Assembly: GCF_021295315.1 (NCBI RefSeq)
Contig: NZ_JAIMJA010000033.1
Coordinates: 1-38,063 of the forward strand
Source: Motilimonas cestriensis
Lineage (GTDB): Bacteria; Pseudomonadota; Gammaproteobacteria; Enterobacterales; CBDFNC01
Direction of reading: 5' to 3'
Length of the DNA: 38,063 nucleotides
The notes under the pieces were generated by a model that saw only the letters and a list, made by a program, of their open reading frames with translations, searched no databases and was not told the DNA's origin. Of the stretch, positions 8,940 to 17,559 are shown piece after piece (position 1 is the first letter of the stretch; every line of letters begins with the position of its first letter). The position numbers and the translations under genes are program-made.

Positions 8940-9424
8940 TTCAGCCAAAAGAAAAAGTTAACAATCTTGAGAGTTTGTTTTACCGAGTGTGGCAGGTCGG
9001 GTGTTCACTCACCGCAAAACAAATTCTATATAAATAACAAAGTCAACAAGTTAGAAATGGATATAGAAAGACGATCATTATGCCATCATGCAAAACATAC
9101 CGAACTCCTACCAACACGCCACACACCCACAAAAAACAAACCCAAAGCGATCGCGTTACCCATGCAAAACCGCTCTTTCACCCTCACTTCCCGTTTCATT
9201 TTTCGCGTAAGGCCATGGTCACACCGGGACAATAGCAATCCCTCATGGGGTTTATTCTGGCTCTTTTGGGATTTATTTTGTTTTGGGTTGGGGCAAGGCG
9301 TTCAAACGCTGAGCTTGAGATTGAGAAGGGAAAAAAGGGGGAAAAGCTTGTTTAGTAGGGTGGTGCGTTGGGTAGGTAATGTGCTTTAGTGGGATGACGG
9401 CATAAATTCTAGAGTGTCACTTAA
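8940..9424. other. Non-coding stretch with strand-skewed sequence
   Basis: I see no convincing gene. A reading frame at 8967-9389 has low-complexity, arginine-rich content of the kind found in Shewanella intergenic repeats and is not called. From about 9090 the plus strand is A/C-rich and from about 9240 it is G/T-rich. The outer ends are loosely complementary (CCTACCAACACGCCAC near 9109 against GTGGTGCGTTGGGTAGG near 9360), suggesting an imperfect foldback or degenerate intergenic repeat. Confidence 0.3.
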
Positions 9425-9453
9425 TTGTAAACATATGATGAAGTAATTATAAT
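9425..9453 (+). promoter_or_regulatory. Predicted sigma-70 promoter of the dsbG-like gene
   Basis: TTGTAA (9425-9430), a 17-bp spacer and a perfect TATAAT (9448-9453) form a strong promoter candidate. The -10 box overlaps an upstream ATG at 9452, so that ATG cannot be in the transcript made from this promoter. This supports placing the translation start at 9500. Confidence 0.65.
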
Positions 9454-9499
9454 GACAGCTTCACCCATCAAAAATATTAAAACGAGTTCAGGAACTGTA

Positions 9500-10162
9500 A
9501 TGAAAAAGACCATTATAAATGCTGCTGTGTTCACTTCTGTATTCATGGCAGCAACAGCCCCTGTTATGGCGGAAAATGTCAAAATATCTCTAAACGATCT
9601 ATTCGCAAATGTGTTGACAACCGACGAGGATAAAGCGCAGTCAACACAACCTGACATTTCAAAAAAAGTGTCACCTATTAATTCTATTGAAACAGTGAAT
9701 AATCTTGCTGCTTGGCAAGAAGGTAATGCTACCGATCCCAATAAAATTCTTTACGTCACCATCGATCCCCGTTGTCCATATTGTAAATTAGCTTACGAAA
9801 ACCTACGCCCTTATATCAAAAAGGGTATGACAGTCCGTTGGATTTCCACGCAAGCACTCGGCAGATCACCAAAAGCGGCTAAACTATCCGCAGCTGTATT
9901 AAGAGGAGGTCCAGATGCTCACAGCATCATGACTCATACTCTTAGCCATTTGACGAATAATGCCCCAGTGACACAAAAAGAGCAGGAACAAATGAAGCAA
10001 AGTCTTGATTATTTGTTTGCCAGCTTCAAAGAGAATCCAAGTGTTGGTTCACCAGGCGTACCTGTTGCATATTATGTGAATAAAACTGGTGACTTTAAAA
10101 TGCTGAAAGATCTATCTGAGGTTAGCGTGGTAAAGCAAGTAGTCGCTGACGGAAATTTCTAA
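9500..10162 (+). CDS. Periplasmic thiol:disulfide oxidoreductase, DsbG/DsbC-like
   Basis: Starting at ATG 9500 (AGGAA eight bases upstream) gives 220 residues with a classical signal peptide, MKKTIINAAVFTSVFMAATA then PVMA before the mature ENVK. The thioredoxin fold is marked by YVTIDPRCPYCKLAYENL with a CPYC active site (C92, C95), the same dipeptide as in DsbG, and by SPGVPVAYY with the cis-proline loop. It likely reduces or isomerises disulfides in the periplasm. The N-terminal region is shorter than the DsbC/DsbG dimerisation domain, so it may be monomeric. It stands alone with its own promoter and terminator; its partner and substrates are not evident. Confidence 0.85.
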   Translation: MKKTIINAAVFTSVFMAATAPVMAENVKISLNDLFANVLTTDEDKAQSTQPDISKKVSPINSIETVNNLAAWQEGNATDPNKILYVTIDPRCPYCKLAYENLRPYIKKGMTVRWISTQALGRSPKAAKLSAAVLRGGPDAHSIMTHTLSHLTNNAPVTQKEQEQMKQSLDYLFASFKENPSVGSPGVPVAYYVNKTGDFKMLKDLSEVSVVKQVVADGNF

Positions 10163-10185
10163 GAGCTAATTGGGACTAAATGTAA

Positions 10186-10213
10186 CAAAAACCCCTATAT
10201 ATGAGGGGCTTTC
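10186..10213 (+). terminator. Rho-independent-like terminator
   Basis: CCCCT-ATATATG-AGGGG (10192-10208) forms a 5-bp GC-rich hairpin preceded by a run of A and followed by CTTTC, located 23 bp after the dsbG-like stop codon. The T-run is short, so it may be moderate in strength; the A-run lets it work partly in reverse. Confidence 0.65.
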
Positions 10214-10626
10214 GCCGAGTTAAAACTATTTTCAATAACTCGGTATTCAGAACGTCCTTACCGCACATTGGCTTGACCGAGTGAAACTAGGTGACGAAGT
10301 GTCATGCTAACGCATGTCTGCTGCACTCTTTAATTACCGTCATTCTACTCATTTTGAGTCGGATTTCGACTATTTTTCGCGTCGCTACGTGCATGGAAAT
10401 GAATTTTATAGGCTTCTGGTCGCTGGATTTTACCTCGTTGGCCTGAGGCGTATCAAGTTAAGCAATATAGCTGAGTTAAACATATGTCTTGTAGATAATT
10501 AGCTAGATTACGAGGGAAAAAGGCAGGGCACGATCGCGAACGTTTTTTTAAGCAATCACTCGGTTTTATTTGACGCCTAAGAACGATCGTGATCTTACGT
10601 GAGTATGAGATGTATCTTGAAGCTTT
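10214..10626. other. Non-coding stretch before the ISAs1 remnant
   Basis: No supportable gene is visible. A 62-codon frame at 10314-10502 has no recognisable features or ribosome-binding site and is not called. The right part (from about 10525), including ACGATCGTGATC near 10583, probably belongs to the IS remnant that follows. Confidence 0.4.
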
Positions 10627-11267
10627 CACTTTAGCTCCATCGCTGACCAACGTCAATCTGCTAAAGTAACTTATCCTCTTTATGATGTTCTGTTTGTGAC
10701 CTTAGCTTATATGGAGTTATTGCTGGTGCTGAAGGTGGTCAGAAATTCACAACTATGCTGAAGTGGTTTAAAGGGCATGGCTTTCTCGTTGATTGCGTAC
10801 CGGTTGACGACACGATAGCACGTATTGCTTCGAGGATTGACCCCGAACAGTTTCGACTATGTTTTATCAACTGGATGGTCTTGTAATTGAAGCTAATAAA
10901 GGCAGAGTGAAAGGACGTTTCTACCATGTTAAAGAAGCTGGCACTATCGCTGATGATTTCCTGACTAACCACAGCTGAAAAAATTAGGGCTAAGCATGAA
11001 CTTCAGGCAGATAAAAGGGAAAGAAATTGAGCTTACATTCCGCTATTACATCAGTTCAGCCTCGCTAGCTCATTTGGGCATAGAAATAGTCTACATTGGG
11101 TATTGGATGTCATCATGAACGAAGATAAGTGCCAAATTTACCAAAACCACGCCGCTGAGAACTTGGTCATGTTGCGCCAACTATCATTGATATATGCTAT
11201 GGGCTGAGTCTTTCAAGGGCAGTATCCCAGCAAAACAAAAGCGAGCATGGATGAAACAAGCGTCTTA
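10627..11267 (+). pseudogene. ISAs1-family transposase, decayed
   Basis: Pieces of an ISAs1 (H-repeat-type) transposase are recognisable in order but in different frames. HFSSIADQRQSAKVTYPLYD begins at 10627, GVIAGAEGGQKFTTMLKWFK with VPVDDTIARIASRIDPEQF follows to about 10884, then GRFYHVKEAGTIADDFL near 10915, FRYYISSASLAH near 11038, LHWVLDVIMNEDKCQIYQ with NHAAENLVMLRQLSL near 11090-11190, and KQKRAWMKQAS near 11240. Comparison with the family order shows that the part between FINWM and GRFYHV, which carries catalytic aspartates, is deleted. Several frameshifts and stops remain. It is a dead IS lying just left of the flagellar-type operon. Confidence 0.85.
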
Positions 11268-11559
11268 AAGGCTGTGTTAAGTGCGGGATAAAGTCAGCAG
11301 TTCAAAATATATGCATTCATGCGGTTGCTCCGGTTTTCAATACAGTTCATCTGCTCTAACAGCTTAGGCTCGTAAGCGACAGAGTTTCTTGGATGCTTTG
11401 CCCGAACAACAAACCTTTCACTATGTTTTATCAGCCCATTGGATGACTCTAACTTTGATATTTTATAAGTTTTATTTGATTAATCGCTATTAACGTTTTT
11501 CTTTACCCTTTCTCCATAGTATATTAGCGGGAAAAATCAAGGGCACTTTTGAAGGACTT
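11268..11559 (+). promoter_or_regulatory. Leader region of the flagellar-type operon
   Basis: The stretch between the IS remnant and the first TPR gene carries no gene. An AT-rich part contains TTGATA (about 11457) with ATTAAT about 18 bp further on, a weak sigma-70-like pair. No sigma-54 (GG-N10-GC) or clear sigma-28 promoter was found by eye. GAAGGA shortly before 11560 is the ribosome-binding site of the first gene. Because all following genes are tightly packed on one strand, the main promoter of the operon should be here. Confidence 0.35.
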
Positions 11560-12081
11560 ATGTTAATGAAATTAGAACTGTTTGAAGCAGATGAATTGAT
11601 CGCATTGGCCGCCATCAATTTAGAGAAGGAAGAGCTTGGCCCTGCACTTGAAATATTAAACTACTTGAAACAGCAGAAATTGGAATCTGATGAGCTTGAC
11701 AGCATGCTTGGCAGTATTTACGCCAAGCTACAGTTGTTTGATAAGGCCGCTCGGCACTATCGGGCATTACTTGATCGTTCTCCAGATCGCCTCCATGAGA
11801 AGTTTCAGCTAGGAATGGTTTATCGTGAAATGAATGATACCGTTTCGGCATTATCATACTGGGAGCAAGTGCTCGAGTTATCGCCTGATTACCCCCCTGT
11901 CTTATTCCACAAAGGGACTTTATTACTGATAAATAATGATGTTGAGTCTGCTAAACAATTATTAATTCATTTGATAGATGTAGCTGATAAAGATAATTAT
12001 TATGTTGAGCGTGCCCTAGAAGTTCTAGATGAAATAGCTAATACTGCTGAACTTGTGCCTGAGATAGACTCTGTTCATTAA
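11560..12081 (+). CDS. TPR protein A, first gene of the flagellar-type operon
   Basis: This 173-residue soluble protein consists almost wholly of helical repeats. The clearest TPR units are LFDKAARHYRALLDRSP (about 65-81) with LHEKFQLGMVYREMNDTVSA and YWEQVLELSPDYPPVLFHKG. It has no signal peptide or membrane segment. Its first ~100 residues align in register with TPR protein C at the other end of the operon (ELIALAAINLEKEEL versus ELVHIAAYNLKNGDL; EKFQLGMV versus AKFQLGVI), so the two look like paralogues. A chaperone or scaffold role for export substrates is inference. ATG at 11566 has better spacing from GAAGGA and could be the real start. Confidence 0.85.
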   Translation: MLMKLELFEADELIALAAINLEKEELGPALEILNYLKQQKLESDELDSMLGSIYAKLQLFDKAARHYRALLDRSPDRLHEKFQLGMVYREMNDTVSALSYWEQVLELSPDYPPVLFHKGTLLLINNDVESAKQLLIHLIDVADKDNYYVERALEVLDEIANTAELVPEIDSVH

Positions 12082-12116
12082 CAAAAGTTACATCATAAAA
12101 AATACATGAGTTGTTT

Positions 12117-13268
12117 ATGGTTGAAAAAATAGAAAAATATAAATCTTATTTGTCTTCTGACCCTGGAAATCTAATCCTAGCTCTGCAGTTGGTTAAGTTG
12201 ATTTCTGAAGAAGGAACCATAGATGATGCTCTAAGTGTACTAGCTCCATTTAAAAGTGAAGTCAATGATGACGCTGACGACTCTATTGTTAGAGAACTTA
12301 CAAGTTGGTTTGCTTGCTTATACTTAGCAAAGAGAGACTATCAATCCGCTATCAAATATTATGACATATTAACGAAATCGAAATCTTGTGAAATCAGTTT
12401 CTTGGTCAATGGAGCATTGGCTCATTACCAGTTAAATGATTTTAAAAATGCGCTAAGTCTACTTGAACGGGCAAATAGTGATGCTCCTGAACATCATATA
12501 TTAAAATCTCGTTGCTTGTACAACGAGGGTGATATAGCCGCTGCAACTATGGTTATTGAATCCTTATTACTTCATTGTGAACCACAATGCGTAGCTGAGG
12601 CGGAAGGACTGTTTTCTATGTTGTTAATGGATGCGGGCGAATACGAACGCGCAAATGAACTTGTCATAGCCGCACTTGCAAAAGATAAATATCAAACAGA
12701 TGCATTGATCTCTCAAGCAACTTTAGCGCTATACGAACTTGATATTGTCAAGGCTGATGCTGGTTTTACTGCACTACTTCAATCTCATCCTAACAATGGC
12801 CGGATTTTAGCGATGTTTGCCTTATCTTTGCTATATCAAAAGCAATATGCTCGAGCTGAACAAGCCTTTTTAAAAGCTGTTCAATTGATGCCTAATCACG
12901 TCGGCACATGGGTAAACTTAGGTTGGTGCCAGTTTGCTCTAGAGAAGTTTGACCACGCTGAAAATAGTTTCTACAAAGCCGTGGAGATTGATAGGAGTTT
13001 TGCCGAAGGGCATGGTGGGCTTGCCGTTGTAGACTCTCACTTTGAAAGATGGTCACAAGCCACCAAAAAAGCAAAAAGGGCAATTAGACTGGACCCTCAG
13101 TCTCCCTCAGGATGGTATGCCCAAAGTTTGATCTTGGCTAATGAAGGCGAACAAGCCAAGGCTCAAGCCATAATAGATAAACTTCTAACATACCAGTCTC
13201 AGGTTAGCCAATTGTCAATAGCTGGAATTTTGTTGAATAAAGCTGCACCAGGTGCCTTGGATGGATAA
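12117..13268 (+). CDS. TPR protein B
   Basis: The 383-residue product carries repeated helix-turn-helix TPR units along its length, including DYQSAIKYYDILTKSKS (about 79-95), RILAMFALSLLYQKQYARAE, and VGTWVNLGWCQFALEKFDHA followed by AENSFYKAVEIDRSFAEGHG. No signal peptide or membrane helix is seen, so it acts in the cytoplasm. The ATG at 12117 is chosen over a TTG two codons upstream. Its 3' end overlaps fliQ by 8 bp, showing it is part of the operon. TPR proteins are not standard members of this kind of flagellar gene block, so its role in assembly, substrate binding or regulation is open. Confidence 0.85.
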   Translation: MVEKIEKYKSYLSSDPGNLILALQLVKLISEEGTIDDALSVLAPFKSEVNDDADDSIVRELTSWFACLYLAKRDYQSAIKYYDILTKSKSCEISFLVNGALAHYQLNDFKNALSLLERANSDAPEHHILKSRCLYNEGDIAAATMVIESLLLHCEPQCVAEAEGLFSMLLMDAGEYERANELVIAALAKDKYQTDALISQATLALYELDIVKADAGFTALLQSHPNNGRILAMFALSLLYQKQYARAEQAFLKAVQLMPNHVGTWVNLGWCQFALEKFDHAENSFYKAVEIDRSFAEGHGGLAVVDSHFERWSQATKKAKRAIRLDPQSPSGWYAQSLILANEGEQAKAQAIIDKLLTYQSQVSQLSIAGILLNKAAPGALDG

Positions 13269-13524
13269 AGATGCTGCAGGCTTCTTACTTTCGTCGATGT
13301 TGGAAACTGCCTTTACTGTATGCGGTCCGGTTTTGGCTGTTGCGTTAATAGTTGGAGTATTAATTAGTATTTTCCAAGTCGTGACACAAATACAAGAAAT
13401 GACGTTAACATTCGTCCCTAAGATGATTGCTGTTGCGTTGGTAATTATGTTGCTATCTAACTTTATGCTGTCAGAATTAAATAGATTTACCATAAGCATG
13501 TTTGAATATGCAGCGAGTTTATAA
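13261..13524 (+). CDS. fliQ: FliQ, export gate protein
   Basis: The 87-residue protein has the two long hydrophobic helices of FliQ (about 13-37 and 49-72), with the family signature GVLISIFQVVTQIQEMTLTF between them and FVPKMIAVALV at the second helix. FliQ forms, with FliP and FliR, the inner-membrane channel of the flagellar type III exporter. ATG at 13261 is preferred; a GTG three codons upstream is possible. It overlaps the preceding TPR gene, and fliR follows after 43 bp. Confidence 0.93.
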   Translation: MDKDAAGFLLSSMLETAFTVCGPVLAVALIVGVLISIFQVVTQIQEMTLTFVPKMIAVALVIMLLSNFMLSELNRFTISMFEYAASL

Positions 13525-13567
13525 TTCATTATGAGAATGCTTACTGCATATACTATTTTGGGGCTCT

Positions 13568-14350
13568 GTGGAACTTATAAGCAACTTTCCTGATCTTGAT
13601 AAATATGTCGTCGCTTTTTTTTTGATTATGTGCCGTCTAACACCTGTATTAGTATTTAAAAGTATTAATCCTATTTCAATGTTGCCAGCGCAAATTAAAT
13701 TATATCTAACGCTTATTTTTTCGTTTGTTATACTGGTTGCGACTAAGAATGATATTGAAATTAGAAACTTTTCCTTTAATACGTATGAAGAGTTTTTTTT
13801 TAGTCTAAGTGTTGAGTTTCTTATAGGGCTTACTTTTTGGTTTGCACTACTTACTGTATACGCGGCTGTTTATACAATGCTAAAAGCTCTAGATATGCAA
13901 GTGGGTTTTAATCCTATGGGGATTTTTAATCCTTCGATGAATGATAGTGACCCAATCCTAACTAGAGTGATTATAATTTTGTTATCACTACTATTTTTCA
14001 TTCTAGATGGGCACTACAAAATTTTGACCTTGGTAACGGAAACGGTTAGGTTAATACCACTTAATTCTGGCTATGGAGAAATTAAACTTTCAACGTTAAG
14101 CCAGTTATTAAGTTCCCAATATATATTAGCAGTCGTGCTTGTATTGCCTATTATTATTGCAATATTTTGGATTGATTTAATCTTGGGCCTATGTAACAAG
14201 ATGATGCCTCAAATTAATATTTATTTTGTAGGTCTGCCTCTTAAAATTGCAATCGCTATGATAGCGTTAAGCTTTTCTGCTGGACATATCATAAGTATTG
14301 GTGAATCAATGTTGTTAAAAGTAGAACACTTTTGGAATTCACTTTATTAG
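13568..14350 (+). CDS. fliR: FliR, export gate protein
   Basis: The product is 260 residues, the normal length, with about six membrane helices. The N-terminal FFLIMCRLTPVLVFKSI and the middle ALDMQVGFNPMGIFNPSMN, matching the conserved Q.GF...FNP.....P region of FliR/SctR, identify it. FliR completes the FliP-FliQ-FliR export gate. The start is GTG at 13568. It is unfused to FlhB, as in most flagella. A 65-bp gap, one of the longest in the operon, separates it from flhB. Confidence 0.92.
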   Translation: MELISNFPDLDKYVVAFFLIMCRLTPVLVFKSINPISMLPAQIKLYLTLIFSFVILVATKNDIEIRNFSFNTYEEFFFSLSVEFLIGLTFWFALLTVYAAVYTMLKALDMQVGFNPMGIFNPSMNDSDPILTRVIIILLSLLFFILDGHYKILTLVTETVRLIPLNSGYGEIKLSTLSQLLSSQYILAVVLVLPIIIAIFWIDLILGLCNKMMPQINIYFVGLPLKIAIAMIALSFSAGHIISIGESMLLKVEHFWNSLY

Positions 14351-14415
14351 AGCGATTCATAGGTTTTATATAATGTTCGTATTTTTTGTAAATTTGTAGC
14401 TGATAAAGGATTAAT

Positions 14416-15462
14416 ATGGCTGACTCAGGGCAGAGTAAAACAGAAAATGCGACACCTCATAAGCTTAAAAAAGCAAAAGAAAAAGGTCAAATTTCACGGA
14501 GTATGGATTTTAGTGCTTTAGCCGGACTAGGCATTATTCTGCTTGCTGTAGTTTTTGTTATCCCTGGGATTTTATTACACCTATCTGTTGCGTTAGTTGA
14601 GACTTTCAAAGCCGCTCCCTATGCTAAAATTGAAGATTTAGGCTTGATTGTATATTCGTTATCTGAAGTTTTTATTATTGCGATCGCCCCAATTTTTTTA
14701 CTTGCATTAGTCGTAGGTATTAGTGTTAATTTTTCACAAACAAAAGGAGTTTTTAGTTTTTTCCCACTAACCCCAGATATTAAAAAATTGAACCCTATCA
14801 GTGGTTTTAAAAAATTATTCTCAGTTAAGTCTCTTGTTGAACTAATAAAAAATGTCCTAAGGCTAAGTGCTGTCGCCCTACTGATCTATTACATGTTTAA
14901 CCAAGAAATTTCAATATTAGCACTAAATTTTAATCTAAACCCTATGGATGGGTTAGCTAAGATGTATGACCTAATGGTCAAAACAATTATTCTATATATA
15001 TTAATTATGTTGCCATTTGTATTGTCCGATGTGATATTTCAGAAGTGGTTTTTTTTGAAAGAAATGCGTATGTCGAAGCAAGAAGTACAAGACGAGTACA
15101 AGAATCAGGATGGTGATCCTGCTGTAAAATCAAAACGCAGAAAATTACAAAACGAGTTGAGAGAGAAAGCAAATTCTTTAGCGGTTGTGCCACAATCCGA
15201 TGTTGTTGTTACAAACCCGACATTTTTAGCTGTTGCTCTTAGATTCGATAGAGAGTCTATGGTGGCCCCAAAAGTAATATCAAAAGGGAAAGGGGGCTTT
15301 GCTCACTCCATTCGAAGTATTGCTAAAGATAACAAAATATTAATGAAACAAGATGTGAAACTAGCTAGGGCAATTTATAAAACCACAAATATTAACTCAG
15401 AAATACCACCTGAATTGTATGATGACGTAGCTAAACTTTATCGTTGGGTTTATAGCCATTAG
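14416..15462 (+). CDS. flhB: FlhB, export switch protein with NPTF instead of NPTH
   Basis: The 348-residue protein starts with the conserved TENATPHKLKKAKEKGQISR, followed by four membrane helices (about 33-58, 84-105, 143-163, 187-208) and a cytoplasmic domain. In FlhB the cytoplasmic domain autocleaves between Asn and Pro of NPTH, which switches export from rod/hook to filament substrates. Here the site reads TNPTFLAVALRF: N267, P268 and T269 are kept, but His is Phe (F270, codon TTT at 15223-15225). Autocleavage may be slower or the switch altered. Otherwise the protein looks complete and canonical. Confidence 0.96.
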   Translation: MADSGQSKTENATPHKLKKAKEKGQISRSMDFSALAGLGIILLAVVFVIPGILLHLSVALVETFKAAPYAKIEDLGLIVYSLSEVFIIAIAPIFLLALVVGISVNFSQTKGVFSFFPLTPDIKKLNPISGFKKLFSVKSLVELIKNVLRLSAVALLIYYMFNQEISILALNFNLNPMDGLAKMYDLMVKTIILYILIMLPFVLSDVIFQKWFFLKEMRMSKQEVQDEYKNQDGDPAVKSKRRKLQNELREKANSLAVVPQSDVVVTNPTFLAVALRFDRESMVAPKVISKGKGGFAHSIRSIAKDNKILMKQDVKLARAIYKTTNINSEIPPELYDDVAKLYRWVYSH

Positions 15463-15513
15463 CTACATCGATACTAATCGATTCTATTAATGACACAAAT
15501 TTTAGGAATATAG

Positions 15514-17559
15514 ATGTTTAAGCAGGAAATGCTGAAAAATTGGCACAGTAACTTATTTATCTTAGGGGTTGTTTTGATCCTTATGGTTATTTTTTTACCG
15601 ATTCCGCCAGCATTGTTAGATGTATTACAAATTCTTAATTTTAGCATCGCTCTGCTTATTTTATTACTGACATTCTGTATTGATAAACCTCTTAGTTTTT
15701 CTACATTTCCGTCGATTATCTTGATTGCTACATTATTTCGGCTGGCTCTAAATATATCCGCTACTAGATTGATTCTTGGCGAAGGCGATGCAGGAGAGGT
15801 TATTGGCGCGATTGGTTCATTTGTTGTGGCTGGAAACTATGTCATTGGTTTTATTGTATTTATTATACTTATCGTTGTTCAGTGGGTTGTAGTTACTAAT
15901 GGCGCTCAAAGGGTAGCTGAAGTTGCGGCTCGATTTACTTTAGACAGTATGCCAGGCAAACAAATGGCCATTGATGCGGACCTAAACATGGGCTTGATTG
16001 ATGCAGAGGAAGCGAAGGAACGACGCTCCAATATAGAACGAGAAGCTAACTTTTATGGTTCAATGGATGGTGCAACTAAGTTTGTTAAAGGTGATGCTAT
16101 TGCCGGCATCATTATTATTTTAATTGATATAGTCGGTGGTCTTGCCATTGGTGTTATGCAAAATGGTATGGAATGGGGAGATGCACTTGCCAAGTATTCG
16201 TTATTGACTATAGGCGATGGTATTGTGACACAAATACCGTCGCTGATTATAGCTGTCGCAACGGGTATTATTATTACTAGAGCTGCAACTGATTCTGAGC
16301 TTAGTAGGGAAATAGGTAAACAAATTGCCGCTCATCCACGTACTCTATTGATGGTCACGTTTGCATTATTTGTAGCTCTTTTTCTTGATGGCTTTCCTGT
16401 GTTTCCTATCATTCTTATTGGCTCTCTTTTTGCCTTAACATCCTGGTGGGCAATAAGAGCACAGAAAGATACACAGCCTACAGAAACAAAAGAATCTCTG
16501 AGTGAAAGAGAGGATCTTGGCGATTTGATAAAGGTTTTTCCAATTGAAGTTCGTGCCGGGTTGCAATTAAAAACCAAAATAGACTCTGATGAATGGACTA
16601 TTAACTTACGACTAGAAGCGCTTAAAAAGCAAGTCGCATTGGAATATGGCTTAATTTTACCCTCAATTATATTCAAGGCTGATAAACAATTAAGCGTTGA
16701 TGCTTACGAGATTCACTTACAAGGGACAAAATACGGCAAAGGTGTCATAAAACTTGACAAGATAATGGCAATTACCACGCAAAAGTTGGATGGAACCCTC
16801 ATAGGTGAAGAAACTAAAGAGCCTGCGTATGGGTTGCCTGCAGTGTGGGTTGATAATGAGAACAAAGAGTTAGCATTACAAAAAATGTTTACATTAGTTG
16901 AGCCTGAAATGGTCTTATTTACTCATTTGTCTGAATTAATAAAGAATAATCTGTATGAACTTGTAACTAGAAAAGAGGTTGAATCGATTCTGGCTCGGGC
17001 TAAAAAGGATAATGCATCCTTAGTTGAAGAACTTGTTCCAAATACGTTAACTCCCGGAGATATTCAGCGAGTACTTCGATTATTATTGAAGGAAAAGGTC
17101 AGTATTAGGTATGTAGAGCTGATCTTAGAAGCTTTAGCTGAAAGTTCTACGGAAGGTAAAGATGCAGAAAAGTTAACTGAACGGGTAAGAGAACGCCTAG
17201 CTTCTAGGTTGTGTGATAGATATTTAGATGAAGATGATTACTTAAATGTTATTACTATTACTCCACAACTTGAGGGGAGACTAAAGCAGCTACTAGTGTC
17301 AGGTGGAGAAAGTGGAGTTGACCCGAGGGTTGTGGACTCAACAATAAAGCAACTAATGAAATTTACTGAAGCAATGATAACAGAGGGAAAAGAACCTGTG
17401 TTGTTATGTACTAGCTCTTTACGCGCGCCATTACGAAAAGTCATTGAGCGTGTTATCCCTAAACTTGCAGTTATTTCTGCACAAGAAATAAACGGCGTAA
17501 AAAATGTTAGAACTGCTGGAAAAGTTACTGATATAGCTACGAGTCTCCCGGGGGCATAA
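15514..17559 (+). CDS. flhA: FlhA, export gate and substrate-docking protein
   Basis: At 681 residues it has normal length: eight membrane helices in the first ~310 residues, then the large cytoplasmic domain that docks chaperone-substrate complexes. The FHIPEP signature is intact (RVAEVAARFTLDSMPGKQMA with IDADLNMGLID, about residues 134-164). GDGIVTQIPSLIIAVATGII is the last conserved membrane part. FlhA uses the proton motive force for export and forms the nonameric ring above the gate. Its TAA overlaps the flgF ATG by one base. Confidence 0.98.
   Translation: MFKQEMLKNWHSNLFILGVVLILMVIFLPIPPALLDVLQILNFSIALLILLLTFCIDKPLSFSTFPSIILIATLFRLALNISATRLILGEGDAGEVIGAIGSFVVAGNYVIGFIVFIILIVVQWVVVTNGAQRVAEVAARFTLDSMPGKQMAIDADLNMGLIDAEEAKERRSNIEREANFYGSMDGATKFVKGDAIAGIIIILIDIVGGLAIGVMQNGMEWGDALAKYSLLTIGDGIVTQIPSLIIAVATGIIITRAATDSELSREIGKQIAAHPRTLLMVTFALFVALFLDGFPVFPIILIGSLFALTSWWAIRAQKDTQPTETKESLSEREDLGDLIKVFPIEVRAGLQLKTKIDSDEWTINLRLEALKKQVALEYGLILPSIIFKADKQLSVDAYEIHLQGTKYGKGVIKLDKIMAITTQKLDGTLIGEETKEPAYGLPAVWVDNENKELALQKMFTLVEPEMVLFTHLSELIKNNLYELVTRKEVESILARAKKDNASLVEELVPNTLTPGDIQRVLRLLLKEKVSIRYVELILEALAESSTEGKDAEKLTERVRERLASRLCDRYLDEDDYLNVITITPQLEGRLKQLLVSGGESGVDPRVVDSTIKQLMKFTEAMITEGKEPVLLCTSSLRAPLRKVIERVIPKLAVISAQEINGVKNVRTAGKVTDIATSLPGA

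Noticed and set aside
8967-9389. A 140-codon plus-strand frame.
   Set aside because: Low-complexity, no ribosome-binding site, no recognisable domain, and the sequence looks like intergenic repeat DNA.
9452-9499. Upstream ATG start for the dsbG-like gene.
   Set aside because: It overlaps a perfect TATAAT -10 box and would add residues before a normal signal peptide.
10314-10502. A 62-codon plus-strand frame.
   Set aside because: No family, no ribosome-binding site, and it lies in degraded DNA beside an IS remnant.
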